NCBI GenBank assembly: GCA_024236295.1
Contig: JACKKT010000002.1
Location: 124,001 to 188,000, forward strand
Origin: Kordiimonadaceae bacterium
Lineage (GTDB): Bacteria > Pseudomonadota > Alphaproteobacteria > Sphingomonadales > Emcibacteraceae
Direction: 5' to 3'
Length of the DNA: 64,000 nucleotides
Shown here: piece by piece, positions 1 through 9,377 of the stretch
Layout of the letters: each line of letters starts with the position of its first letter
Position numbering within the stretch: position 1 is the stretch's first letter
Notes under the pieces: model-generated
Told to the model about the DNA's origin: nothing
The model's input: the letters and a program-made list of their open reading frames with translations, nothing else
Database searches by the model: none
Position numbers and translations under genes: made by a program

Positions 1-207
1 CTTTTCACCTTTTTCGTCACTGATTTTACCTGAAATATGAATATTTGAGCGCGTCTGCGTATCTGATGAATGATCCCATCTTTCACTGGATAAACGGTCA
101 TCCTGATTTTCAAAATTTTTTTCACTATTCTTATGATAAAAATAAGTATCATTATCTGTCTGATGAATAGCTCTTGAATTTTGTCCTTTTGATGATTGGT
201 CAACCAT
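1..207 (-). CDS. N-terminus of a second RTX-type secreted protein (partial, runs off left edge)
   Basis: An open frame starts with ATG at 207 and runs without a stop to the window edge (69 codons seen). A Shine-Dalgarno GGAGAG (plus-strand 212-217) precedes it at good spacing. The visible peptide starts MVDQSSK and contains DTQTRSNIHISG. The neighbouring giant RTX protein starts MADQSPK and contains DTHTKSNIHMGSG at a comparable distance from its start, so the two N-termini look homologous. The function is inferred from that resemblance only; the repeats and secretion signal expected further on lie outside the window. It shares a 21-bp upstream element with the giant gene. Confidence 0.6.
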   Translation of the reverse strand, partial: MVDQSSKGQNSRAIHQTDNDTYFYHKNSEKNFENQDDRLSSERWDHSSDTQTRSNIHISGKISDEKGEK

Positions 208-274
208 TTTTCTCTCCGCAAACAAAGTCGCTCAATAACGTCCTTATAATTTTTATCAGAAAATAGTGAAGAAG

Positions 275-295
275 TGGTTGCCGTTGATGGTAAAT
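275..295. promoter_or_regulatory. 21-bp element shared with the upstream region of the RTX gene
   Basis: TGGTTGCCGTTGATGGTAAAT here matches TGGTTTCCAGCGATGGTAAAT at 7375-7395 in 17 of 21 positions. It lies 68 bp before the ATG at 207, in the leader of the partial RTX-like gene. Its position before two paralogous genes suggests a common regulator site; no known regulator was recognised. Confidence 0.4.
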
Positions 296-404
296 GATAT
301 ATTAAAATTACTCTATGTCACCACATAAAATTTTCATAAAATCATTCATAAACAATAAGTTATGCTATATTAGAAAAAAATAAAATGCAGAATTCAATAA
401 AATT

Positions 405-449
405 TTAATCAAATAAAAAAATAAAGGCATCTCATTTGAAATGCCTTTA
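405..449 (-). terminator. Rho-independent terminator of the RTX gene
   Basis: A perfect 9-bp stem (TAAAGGCAT at 422-430 with ATGCCTTTA at 441-449) encloses a 10-nt loop. Read on the minus strand it is followed by a T-rich tail from the A-run at 410-421. It sits about 35 bp after the stop codon of the giant gene at 483. Confidence 0.8.
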
Positions 450-482
450 TTCACTCTGGTTATAAATGCCTGGCAATCAATT

Positions 483-3400
483 TTACCAGCTGATTTTCTC
501 TATATTCTCAAAGGTGATTGACCCGCCTTCATCAAATGTAATCGTGCCATCCGCATCATGTGAGAGCAGCATTTCACCGGCATTATCATCGGTTGACTGT
601 ATGGATGAACCGTTATCAAGGACAAGAGTCCAGCCGACTTCATGCTCAAGACCATTAAAACCGCTCAGCTCGATTGTATCCACCCATGAGCAGCCGGAAC
701 CACCATGGACATTATCATCGCCGTCACCAAGACCAAAAATGAAAATATCATTACCGTCACCACCATGAAGATTATCATTTCCGGTACCGCCTATAATAAT
801 ATCATTTCCATCTTCTCCGTGGATTGTATCCTTACCCGAACCTCCATAAAGGATATCATTGCCACTACCGCCATGGATGGTGTCAAGACCGCTACCGCCA
901 TAGATGGTATCATTTCCGCTCCCACCAAACAGAGCATCATTTCCGGCTCCACCATAAAGTTCATCATCACCGCACTGGCCGTTCAGGTCATCATTGCCGG
1001 TACCTCCAACCAGGATATCGTCATTGCCGCCGCCATAAAGTTTGTCGTTGCCCCCCTCACCATCAATATAGTTCTTATCGCCATCACCATAAATCTGATC
1101 GTTTGTGTCATGCCCATATTCTTCATCATATCCTTGCGGCACATCGGGCCCTTCATCATAATTTTCTTCTGGCACCCCAATTTGTGCATTGGTGAAAGAG
1201 GTCTCTGCATCACTGTTGCTTACCTCAGTCGATGTAAGAGCCGCTGTAAGATTAAAATCCTGATGGCCTTTTGGAACCGAAATACAGAGCCCTTCAAGTT
1301 CGACAGAGGTAAAGGTCCAGGTCCCATCATGATTATTGGTCCCGACAGGATTCATATCCCCATTAACAAAGAAAGTGTCATCCGGCACGCCGCCAATAAT
1401 AACATCGGAAAGATTTTCAGAACCATCTGTATCAGTAAGGCCTGTTGCAATCGTCAGAGTAAATAATTGTGAATTCTGAACCAGATTATTTTGATCATAA
1501 CTAATCGTTTTTATGAAATAGTCACTATTTCCCTCAACCCCATTGGTAACATCTTTATCTGCTGTAAAAACAACCTGATCAAAAGTAACACCACCACCCG
1601 GATTTATGGATAATGGCATATCACCACCCCCGGCAATACCGGTAAATGTGCCATTGCCGACAACCACTCCATTTTCATAAAGCGTGTAATAGCCGATTTC
1701 GTCCTGTCCTGTATTATCATCATTCTGGAACAGATGGGTAATGGTTAAGTCCATGGTTGAAATACTCTTATCCAGAGAAATAATAAGCTCCTCGGACTGA
1801 TTTAAACTTTCAACATAGCCTAACTGCACATTCGGGCCATCACTAACACCGGAAACGCCAAAACCGTCCGAATGAATAGAAATATTATCAACCGACGGAT
1901 CACTTAAGGACCCATCAGAATTAACAATCCGCCCGGTAATACTGTATCCGTTTCCTTCATCCAGTACATTACCGGTATTAATAACAACTTGCTCTGAAAC
2001 AGGAGTTATTGCCACCTCTTCAATTGCCAAACTCAACAGGGGAGCATCAGCAACTGCAATAACATCGATAACAGCATTTCCAGCGATAATGTTGTCGCCA
2101 TCGGAGATATTATAGGTAATAGGCAGGTCATCACCGTTATAGTCAGGCTTTGGCGTAAAGGTATAGGTCCCGTCCCCATGATCGGTGATCGTACCATAAG
2201 CGGCGTCAATACTGACATTGGAAACAGTTAAGCTATCCCCGTCAATATCCCCCGCATTGGCCAGAAGATCAGCCGCCGTAAAGTTGACCGCAACATCCTC
2301 ATCCGTCGCCCCAAGATCAACAGGGGATGTCGTCGGCACATGCAGTATATCAACAATAATCGTGCCATTATGGGTCGCCGTGTCATTATTACTCGCTTCC
2401 GTCGATTTCGCCTCAACATCAAGCACAAAATCATCCGTCCCCGAAGGCGCCACCACCGAAAGACTATGCAAATCCCAGTCTGTCACATCAACACTGTTGC
2501 TGCCAGGCCCTGCCGTAAAGCTGTGGCCGTTCCCGTCACTCAACTCAACCCCGTCCGGTATGTTCGAGATCGTCATCGTCAGACTTTCCGAACCGTCAAG
2601 ATCCGTCAGCATCCCCGTAACCGCCGGAAGCGCTATCGCTGTTTCCTCATATCCCTGAACCGTCGCCGTATCATCACAGATCCGCAACGTCACAAACGCA
2701 TTAACATCCGAATAGTCCTTGTCGCCACCATACCAAAGATCTTCCCAGTTCTGGTTGCCGTCAAGACCGTTATCCTCAAAATGCTCTATTCCATCCGGGT
2801 TCAGGTTGACATCACTAAAATAGGCCGGTGCCGCTTCCGCCCCCTCAAGCGCAACGCCGTCCAGAAACGGCGTCCACACACCGCCAATATTCTGGAACGT
2901 CACCGCATCACCACTTTCCAGTAACGCATTCTCCCTCTCACCGTTCGGGATAATAAAAAACCCGAGGGTCACACCACCAGGATAATCCGCTGTATTAAAA
3001 CTGATATCGTCAACACCAATATGCTGGGTATTATCATTGACAACAACACCACCAATCGGGTTGCCGTCCGCATCCGCAACATAATAACCGTGAGAGTTTT
3101 TATAGCCCGCATCAACTGCAAAATATTCAATATTGATGCTGACCATCCCCCCTTGCGAGATATCATAAAGGGCCGAGCCGTCAATCTTCTCCGTCAGAAT
3201 ACACAGGTTCGGATCATCGGCAACCGCCGTTACGTCAAGAGTAAATGTATGCTCAGAACTGCTTAAAGGATTGGCATTGTCATCCTCAACCGTGAAGTTG
3301 AAGCTCGCGTAATTATCCCCGCTCTCGTTGGCATCAGGGTTGAACACCAGGTTGCCGATATCCGATACCGCGATCCGGTTATTGTCGCCCAGCACAACAG

Positions 3401-6400
3401 GGTTGCCGTTCAGGCTAAGGGTTCCATCACTTGGTAATGAAGTGATCGTGACAAAGGCCGCACCGTCCCCTTCTATATCCGCATAGTTCGCCGTAAAATC
3501 GGCAAGGCTGAAACTGTAGCTGTTATCCTCAAGGATCGTCGCTTCATTATCATCAACGCTCGGCGCATCATTCACAGGCGTCACATCAACCGTCATCGTC
3601 TGCGGATCACTGTCCAGCGAGCCGTCATTAACGGTAAAATTAAATGTGGCGTAATTATCACCATTCTCGTCCGCATCCGGCATAAAGCTTAAAAGACCGA
3701 TATTCCCCGCAGCAATATCATCGCCCGGGCTGACCGGGTTGCCGTCATAATAAAGCGTGCCGTTCAAAGGCAGATCAACAATCGTGATATGGTCCATATT
3801 GGCCGTATCAATATCCGTAAAGGCAAAGTCTCCGGCCGAGAACACATAAGCCGTATCCTCATCCGTCGTCACCTCCTGGTCCGCACTCTCCGGTGCATCA
3901 TTCACAGGCGTTACGTCGATAACAGCATTTCCAGCGATAATGTTGTCGCCATCGGAGATATTATAGGTAATAGGCAGGTCATCACCGTTATAGTCAGGCT
4001 TTGGCGTAAAGGTATAGGTCCCGTCCCCATGATCGGTGATCGTACCATAAGCGGCGTCAATACTGACATTGGAAACAGTTAAGCTATCCCCGTCAATATC
4101 CCCCGCATTGGCCAGAAGATCAGCCGCCGTAAAGTTGACCGCAACATCCTCATCCGTCGCCCCAAGATCAACAGGGGATGTCGTCGGCACATGCAGTATA
4201 TCAACAATAATCGTGCCATTATGGGTCGCCGTGTCATTATTACTCGCTTCCGTCGATTTCGCCTCAACATCAAGCACAAAATCATCCGTCCCCGAAGGCG
4301 CCACCACCGAAAGACTATGCAAATCCCAGTCTGTCACATCAACACTGTTGCTGCCAGGCCCTGCCGTAAAGCTGTGGCCGTTCCCGTCACTCAACTCAAC
4401 CCCGTCCGGTATGTTCGAGATCGTCATCGTCAGACTTTCCGAACCGTCAAGATCCGTCAGCATCCCCGTAACCGCCGGAAGCGCTATCGCTGTTTCCTCA
4501 TATCCCTGAACCGTCGCCGTATCATCACAGATCCGCAACGTCACAAACGCATTAACATCCGAATAGTCCTTGTCGCCACCATACCAAAGATCTTCCCAGT
4601 TCTGGTTGCCGTCAAGACCGTTATCCTCAAAATGCTCTATTCCATCCGGGTTCAGGTTGACATCACTAAAATAGGCCGGTGCCGCTTCCGCCCCCTCAAG
4701 CGCAACGCCGTCCAGAAACGGCGTCCACACACCGCCAATATTCTGGAACGTCACCGCATCACCACTTTCCAGTAACGCATTCTCCCTCTCACCGTTCGGG
4801 ATAATAAAAAACCCGAGGGTCACACCACCAGGATAATCCGCTGTATTAAAACTGATATCGTCAACACCAATATGCTGGGTATTATCATTGACAACAACAC
4901 CACCAATCGGGTTGCCGTCCGCATCCGCAACATAATAACCGTGAGAGTTTTTATAGCCCGCATCAACTGCAAAATATTCAATATTGATGCTGACCATCCC
5001 CCCTTGCGAGATATCATAAAGGGCCGAGCCGTCAATCTTCTCCGTCAGAATACACAGGTTCGGATCATCGGCAACCGCCGTTACGTCAAGAGTAAATGTA
5101 TGCTCAGAACTGCTTAAAGGATTGGCATTGTCATCCTCAACCGTGAAGTTGAAGCTCGCGTAATTATCCCCGCTCTCGTTGGCATCAGGGTTGAACACCA
5201 GGTTGCCGATATCCGATACCGCGATCCGGTTATTGTCGCCCAGCACAACAGGGTTGCCGTTCAGGCTAAGGGTTCCATCACTTGGTAATGAAGTGATCGT
5301 GACAAAGGCCGCACCGTCCCCTTCTATATCCGCATAGTTCGCCGTAAAATCGGCAAGGCTGAAACTGTAGCTGTTATCCTCAAGGATCGTCGCTTCATTA
5401 TCATCAACGCTCGGCGCATCATTCACAGGCGTCACATCAACCGTCATCGTCTGCGGATCACTGTCCAGCGAGCCGTCATTAACGGTAAAATTAAATGTGG
5501 CGTAATTATCACCATTCTCGTCCGCATCCGGCATAAAGCTTAAAAGACCGATATTCCCCGCAGCAATATCATCGCCCGGGCTGACCGGGTTGCCGTCATA
5601 ATAAAGCGTGCCGTTCAAAGGCAGATCAACAATCGTGATATGGTCCATATTGGCCGTATCAATATCCGTAAAGGCAAAGTCTCCGGCCGAGAACACATAA
5701 GCCGTATCCTCATCCGTCGTCACCTCCTGGTCCGCACTCTCCGGTGCATCATTCACAGGCGTTACGTCGATGCTGAAAGTATATTGTTCACTATCCGCAG
5801 CACCATCATTAACGGTAAAATTAAATGTGGCGTAATTATCGCCATTCTCGTCCGCATCCGGCATAAAGCTTAAAAGACCGATATTCCCCGCAGCAATATC
5901 ATCGCCCGGGCTGACAGGATTACCGTCATAATAAAGCGTGCCGTTCAAAGGCAGATCAACAATCGTGATATGGTCAAGACTATCGCCATCAACATCATCA
6001 AAAGTAAAATCCTCTGGCTGGAAGGTATATAAGGTATCTTCATCGGTGATGGCATCACCATCAGAAGATGTTGGCGCATCATTCACAGGGGTGACATCGA
6101 TACTGAAAGTGTATTGCTCACTGTCGTCCGTTCCATCATTGACGGTAAAATCAAATGTGGCATAATCATTTCCGTTTTCATCAGCGTCAGGCGTAAAGAC
6201 AAGAAATCCCAGATCAGATGCTGCAATCTTATCGCCCGCTGTCACCGGAGTGCCATTAAAAGTCAGAGAACCCTGAACAGGCAGATTAATTATGGTAATG
6301 TGATCAAAACTGTCACCATCAACATCATTAAAGGCAAAATCATCAAGGCTGAAAGTATGAATGTGGTCTTCTTCGATAACGGCATCATTATCAGCCGATG

Positions 6401-7250
6401 TTGGTGGATCGTTAATGGGCAGTACATCAATAATGGCACTACCGGGTATGGTCGAGGTTCCATCAGAAATAGTATAGGTAATTGGAAGATCATCCCCGTT
6501 AAAATCAGGTGAAGGTTCAAAAGTGTATGTACCATCACCGTTATCAATGATTTGACCATATTCGGGGTCAATAGTTACATCGCCCACTATCAGCGGATCA
6601 CCATCAGGGTCGCTGGCATTGGCGAGGAGGTCTTCATTAGAAAATGTGATTGAGTTATCTTCGTTCGTCGCCCCCAAATCAACAAGTGACGTTGATGGTG
6701 GAGAATTTTCATTTTCGTTCTGATTGCCATCATCAACAGGCAAATCAGGATTAATTTCATTAAAAAGCGGATTTATAACAAATGAGTTCTGGATAAGCGG
6801 CGATCCGCCAATGCCATTACTCTGAATATTCTGACTTTCATTCTGATTTTCTTCCAATTCAATCTGGGGCGTTGCCCGACCTGATGACTGATATTCAGTT
6901 GTTTCCTGTTCAGGTGGCGATACTGGAACATACTGGTTGTCCGGGCCGTCAATAAATCCACCATCCGGAATTTTATAAGCACGTACTCCCAATTCAGAGG
7001 GCTGGTTGGATTGATTTTCAAATTTGGCGTCTTTATCTTCCGGACCGGTGGCTTTTCCGCCATCATCCCCACTGCCCATATGAATATTGGATTTTGTATG
7101 AGTATCTTCCGTTTGCTCAGGCGCACTCGAAGTCAAACGGCTATCAATTTCCTCTCTGCTCTGAACCTTGTCAATCCCCTGCAGAATAGGATCATTCGGG
7201 TCATGTTGCCCTGAATTTGCAATGTTCGTTTTGGGGCTTTGATCAGCCAT
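483..7250 (-). CDS. Giant RTX / cadherin-like repeat protein, type I secretion substrate
   Basis: 2255 residues. Residues 1-160 are hydrophilic and low-complexity, with no Sec signal. Then come tandem cadherin-like domains of about 105-110 residues marked by PVNDAP and DEDTAYVF-type motifs. Two DUF4114-type segments (WEDLWYGGDKDYSDVNAF) fall near residues 770-900 and 1390-1517. Residues about 2045-2180 are nonapeptide RTX calcium-binding repeats (GGSGNDTIYGG type), and the last 75 residues, with WVDTIEL, resemble a C-terminal type I secretion signal. Residues about 496-1112 and 1113-1729 appear to be exact copies of each other. It is probably secreted or surface-held and adhesive. The divergent ABC/HlyD operon at 7674-12986 is its likely exporter; no TolC-type outer-membrane gene is present in the window. 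A hairpin terminator follows the stop. Confidence 0.9.
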   Translation of the reverse strand: MADQSPKTNIANSGQHDPNDPILQGIDKVQSREEIDSRLTSSAPEQTEDTHTKSNIHMGSGDDGGKATGPEDKDAKFENQSNQPSELGVRAYKIPDGGFIDGPDNQYVPVSPPEQETTEYQSSGRATPQIELEENQNESQNIQSNGIGGSPLIQNSFVINPLFNEINPDLPVDDGNQNENENSPPSTSLVDLGATNEDNSITFSNEDLLANASDPDGDPLIVGDVTIDPEYGQIIDNGDGTYTFEPSPDFNGDDLPITYTISDGTSTIPGSAIIDVLPINDPPTSADNDAVIEEDHIHTFSLDDFAFNDVDGDSFDHITIINLPVQGSLTFNGTPVTAGDKIAASDLGFLVFTPDADENGNDYATFDFTVNDGTDDSEQYTFSIDVTPVNDAPTSSDGDAITDEDTLYTFQPEDFTFDDVDGDSLDHITIVDLPLNGTLYYDGNPVSPGDDIAAGNIGLLSFMPDADENGDNYATFNFTVNDGAADSEQYTFSIDVTPVNDAPESADQEVTTDEDTAYVFSAGDFAFTDIDTANMDHITIVDLPLNGTLYYDGNPVSPGDDIAAGNIGLLSFMPDADENGDNYATFNFTVNDGSLDSDPQTMTVDVTPVNDAPSVDDNEATILEDNSYSFSLADFTANYADIEGDGAAFVTITSLPSDGTLSLNGNPVVLGDNNRIAVSDIGNLVFNPDANESGDNYASFNFTVEDDNANPLSSSEHTFTLDVTAVADDPNLCILTEKIDGSALYDISQGGMVSINIEYFAVDAGYKNSHGYYVADADGNPIGGVVVNDNTQHIGVDDISFNTADYPGGVTLGFFIIPNGERENALLESGDAVTFQNIGGVWTPFLDGVALEGAEAAPAYFSDVNLNPDGIEHFEDNGLDGNQNWEDLWYGGDKDYSDVNAFVTLRICDDTATVQGYEETAIALPAVTGMLTDLDGSESLTMTISNIPDGVELSDGNGHSFTAGPGSNSVDVTDWDLHSLSVVAPSGTDDFVLDVEAKSTEASNNDTATHNGTIIVDILHVPTTSPVDLGATDEDVAVNFTAADLLANAGDIDGDSLTVSNVSIDAAYGTITDHGDGTYTFTPKPDYNGDDLPITYNISDGDNIIAGNAVIDVTPVNDAPESADQEVTTDEDTAYVFSAGDFAFTDIDTANMDHITIVDLPLNGTLYYDGNPVSPGDDIAAGNIGLLSFMPDADENGDNYATFNFTVNDGSLDSDPQTMTVDVTPVNDAPSVDDNEATILEDNSYSFSLADFTANYADIEGDGAAFVTITSLPSDGTLSLNGNPVVLGDNNRIAVSDIGNLVFNPDANESGDNYASFNFTVEDDNANPLSSSEHTFTLDVTAVADDPNLCILTEKIDGSALYDISQGGMVSINIEYFAVDAGYKNSHGYYVADADGNPIGGVVVNDNTQHIGVDDISFNTADYPGGVTLGFFIIPNGERENALLESGDAVTFQNIGGVWTPFLDGVALEGAEAAPAYFSDVNLNPDGIEHFEDNGLDGNQNWEDLWYGGDKDYSDVNAFVTLRICDDTATVQGYEETAIALPAVTGMLTDLDGSESLTMTISNIPDGVELSDGNGHSFTAGPGSNSVDVTDWDLHSLSVVAPSGTDDFVLDVEAKSTEASNNDTATHNGTIIVDILHVPTTSPVDLGATDEDVAVNFTAADLLANAGDIDGDSLTVSNVSIDAAYGTITDHGDGTYTFTPKPDYNGDDLPITYNISDGDNIIAGNAVIDVIAVADAPLLSLAIEEVAITPVSEQVVINTGNVLDEGNGYSITGRIVNSDGSLSDPSVDNISIHSDGFGVSGVSDGPNVQLGYVESLNQSEELIISLDKSISTMDLTITHLFQNDDNTGQDEIGYYTLYENGVVVGNGTFTGIAGGGDMPLSINPGGGVTFDQVVFTADKDVTNGVEGNSDYFIKTISYDQNNLVQNSQLFTLTIATGLTDTDGSENLSDVIIGGVPDDTFFVNGDMNPVGTNNHDGTWTFTSVELEGLCISVPKGHQDFNLTAALTSTEVSNSDAETSFTNAQIGVPEENYDEGPDVPQGYDEEYGHDTNDQIYGDGDKNYIDGEGGNDKLYGGGNDDILVGGTGNDDLNGQCGDDELYGGAGNDALFGGSGNDTIYGGSGLDTIHGGSGNDILYGGSGKDTIHGEDGNDIIIGGTGNDNLHGGDGNDIFIFGLGDGDDNVHGGSGCSWVDTIELSGFNGLEHEVGWTLVLDNGSSIQSTDDNAGEMLLSHDADGTITFDEGGSITFENIEKISW
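715..1120 (-). repeat. RTX nonapeptide calcium-binding repeat array
   Basis: Within the giant gene, glycine- and aspartate-rich nonapeptides of the GGxGxDxLx type recur about a dozen times (for example GGAGNDALFGGSGNDTIYGG). Such arrays bind calcium and fold after type I secretion. Boundaries are approximate. Confidence 0.85.
2065..3915 (-). repeat. 1851-bp in-frame tandem duplication, copy nearest the 3' end of the gene
   Basis: The segment starting TCGATAACAGCATTTCC at 2065 recurs at 3916, offset exactly 1851 bp (617 codons). I saw no difference between the copies by eye, and open frames in several phases translate identically in both. The junction carries a short TCGAT microhomology. Each copy holds cadherin-like domains and one DUF4114 segment. 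Confidence 0.9.
3916..5766 (-). repeat. 1851-bp in-frame tandem duplication, second copy
   Basis: Partner of 2065-3915. Sequence identity ends at 5767-5770, where TCGAT is followed by GCTGAAAG instead of AACAGC. A shorter piece of the unit (5821-5960) resembles 3640-3790 and 5490-5640, which reflects older duplication of single cadherin-like domains. Confidence 0.9.
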
Positions 7251-7673
7251 AAAAATACTCCAACCTACTTTAATAGATATAAAATAAATTATATCAGAAA
7301 TCTAAAATTAGTATCCGTTAATATGCTATATATATAACAACTCACAGAAAGCATACCAATCAATGGTGAATATTTGGTTTCCAGCGATGGTAAATACTTA
7401 GTTAATAATAAATATAAATGTGTCCTAAATGAGCATAAAAAATAAAATTAAATAAAAGATTAGGATTAACTTAACCCTCTAATTAAAAAGCCTTTTAGAT
7501 AAAAATTCATTTTTTAACGAATAATAAATATTCGATCATTAAAATTTCAGACCATATAATTTTATTAGCCAATTCAAATAAACAGTTACAAACTCCAATG
7601 GAACAATATATAACTGGTTATGGTTAATTTTTATGGTTAATATAGATGAGAAATAAGTCAAAAGAAATGCTTT
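7251..7673. promoter_or_regulatory. Divergent promoter region between the RTX gene and its exporter, with repeated ATGGTnAAT motifs
   Basis: 423 bp without a gene, very AT-rich. ATGGTnAAT occurs at 7363-7371, 7387-7395, 7620-7628 and 7633-7641. The 7387 copy lies inside the 21-bp element (7375-7395) shared with 275-295. The last two are 13 bp apart and 33-54 bp before the ABC gene. A 6-bp inverted repeat (CGAATA-N5-TATTCG) lies at 7518-7534. These are plausible operators for coordinated control of substrate and exporter; no family of regulator can be assigned. Confidence 0.45.
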
Positions 7674-9377
7674 ATGATACAGAGTAATAATAAATTCTCA
7701 AAAGATACTGTTGAGCAGATAAAAGAGGGACTTAAGCCGGTATTTCGCAATGACATAATACTGGCATCAGCTGTGATCAATCTTATGTCACTGGCCTTAC
7801 CAATGGTGCTCTTACAGGTTTATGACCGCCTCATACCGAATAAGGCATTAAACACACTCAGCATGCTGATAATTGGCCTTGTTGTCATACTTATACTTGA
7901 TGTACTGCTACGTACCGCCAGGTCATATCTGGTAGGATGGATCGGCGCACAGTATGAGCATGAGACCGGACTTGGTGCGATGAAAAGCATATTACGTGGT
8001 AATCTGGTTGAGCTTGAATCTGTGTCATCTGGTGAACAGCTGGACAGACTGAGCTCTATTGACTCTATCAGGGACTTTTATGGTACACAGGCCAGTCTGG
8101 CCATCATGGACCTGCCTTTTGTTATTCTTTTTCTTGCTATTCTAGGATATATTGGTGGATGGTTACTTGTTGTTCCAGTTTTACTTCTAGCCATTTTGGG
8201 AACGGTTGCTTTCAAGCTCGGCATTGAACTTCGCGACGCCATTGAAGAAGATGCGGTCTGGGAAGACCGTAAATACAGCTTTATCATCGAAGTATTGCGA
8301 GGTGTTCATTCGGTTAAAAGTATGGCCATGGAAAATCTTATGGGCCGACGTTATGAAAAGCTCATGGAGAACTGTTCCAAATCCAGCTATAATGTAATTT
8401 ATCTTAACAGTCTTGCCCAAGGCATTGGCACAATTTTCTCACAGATAACTATGGTGGCCGTTGCCGCAATCGGTAGTCTGCTCGTTATTGATAATCAAAT
8501 TACCCTAGGTATTTTGGCTGCTAGTATTTTGCTTTCTGGCCGTACTGTTCAACCATTGCTGCGGGCACTTGGTATCTGGACCAGATATCAGCATATTCAA
8601 ATTGCCCATGATAAGCTTTCTCTTGTCAATAGGATTCGCCAGGAACGCACCAATGAGACCAAAGAACTTAATTCTGTCAGGACTGTTGAACTCAAAAATT
8701 TCAGTTTCAAATATCATGATAATGACGATTTTGCACTTAAAAATATAAATTTGAAACTTGAGCATGGCGATATTATCGGTATTCGTGGCGGCAATAGCAG
8801 CGGCAAATCAACCTTGCTGTGGTCACTGATGGGTGGACTTGAACCGACCAGCGGTGAATTGCTTATCAATGGTGACAACCCGCAAAATTTCAGTACAAAC
8901 AGTATCAGAAGAAAAATGGCATACTTGCCAAGCCAGCCTGTACTTTTTCAGGGAACCATTCTGGATAACCTGACGATGTTTCAGGGAGACGATAAAATTG
9001 ATGCCGTCATGAAAGCGGCAGAACATATGGACCTTGGCCAGATTTTAGTCCGAATGCCCGAAGGCTTTGAAACAATGGTCGGTGATGCCTCCCAAAATGA
9101 GTTGCCTGCTGGCATCGTACAAAGAATTGCCATTGTCAGGGCACTGGCTTCAAATCCGGACATTATCCTTTTTGACGAGGCAAACTCAGGACTTGATAGT
9201 AATTCAGATGAAGATTTGAAAGAATTAATGGAAAAATTAAAAGGGAAATGTACTATTGTACTTGTCAGTTTCCGACCTTCCCTGCTGAAACTAGCAGACA
9301 GACATTTTGAATTGGTTAATGGTGAACTCATTGAAAATAAAGCACCTCAATCTATTGGGGAGCTGACAAATGGCTAA
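7674..9377 (+). CDS. Type I secretion ABC transporter subunit with a degenerate ATPase domain
   Basis: 567 residues. An N-terminal membrane domain (starting near LALPMVLLQVYDRLIPN) precedes an ATP-binding domain from about residue 340. Walker A is intact (GGNSSGKS, 372-379) and Walker B has FDEA near 500. The signature loop is LPAGI instead of LSGGQ, and the H-loop histidine is replaced by Phe533 (VSFRPS). It lacks a peptidase-like N-terminal domain. Its stop overlaps the next ABC gene by 8 bp, so the two probably form a heterodimer in which one composite ATP site is weak. The start ATG has only a poor Shine-Dalgarno. The inferred role is inner-membrane energising of RTX protein export. Confidence 0.85.
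   Translation: MIQSNNKFSKDTVEQIKEGLKPVFRNDIILASAVINLMSLALPMVLLQVYDRLIPNKALNTLSMLIIGLVVILILDVLLRTARSYLVGWIGAQYEHETGLGAMKSILRGNLVELESVSSGEQLDRLSSIDSIRDFYGTQASLAIMDLPFVILFLAILGYIGGWLLVVPVLLLAILGTVAFKLGIELRDAIEEDAVWEDRKYSFIIEVLRGVHSVKSMAMENLMGRRYEKLMENCSKSSYNVIYLNSLAQGIGTIFSQITMVAVAAIGSLLVIDNQITLGILAASILLSGRTVQPLLRALGIWTRYQHIQIAHDKLSLVNRIRQERTNETKELNSVRTVELKNFSFKYHDNDDFALKNINLKLEHGDIIGIRGGNSSGKSTLLWSLMGGLEPTSGELLINGDNPQNFSTNSIRRKMAYLPSQPVLFQGTILDNLTMFQGDDKIDAVMKAAEHMDLGQILVRMPEGFETMVGDASQNELPAGIVQRIAIVRALASNPDIILFDEANSGLDSNSDEDLKELMEKLKGKCTIVLVSFRPSLLKLADRHFELVNGELIENKAPQSIGELTNG

Noticed and set aside
2218..5117. Long plus-strand open frames opposite the giant RTX gene, repeated 1851 bp apart
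   Set aside because: They are antisense shadows of the RTX frame, rich in Arg or Ser by codon mirroring, without ribosome sites; they repeat only because the host sequence is duplicated.
2065..5766. Repeat block considered as a CRISPR array or mobile element
   Set aside because: Two long direct copies in one reading frame, no short repeats with unique spacers, no inverted ends and no transposase.
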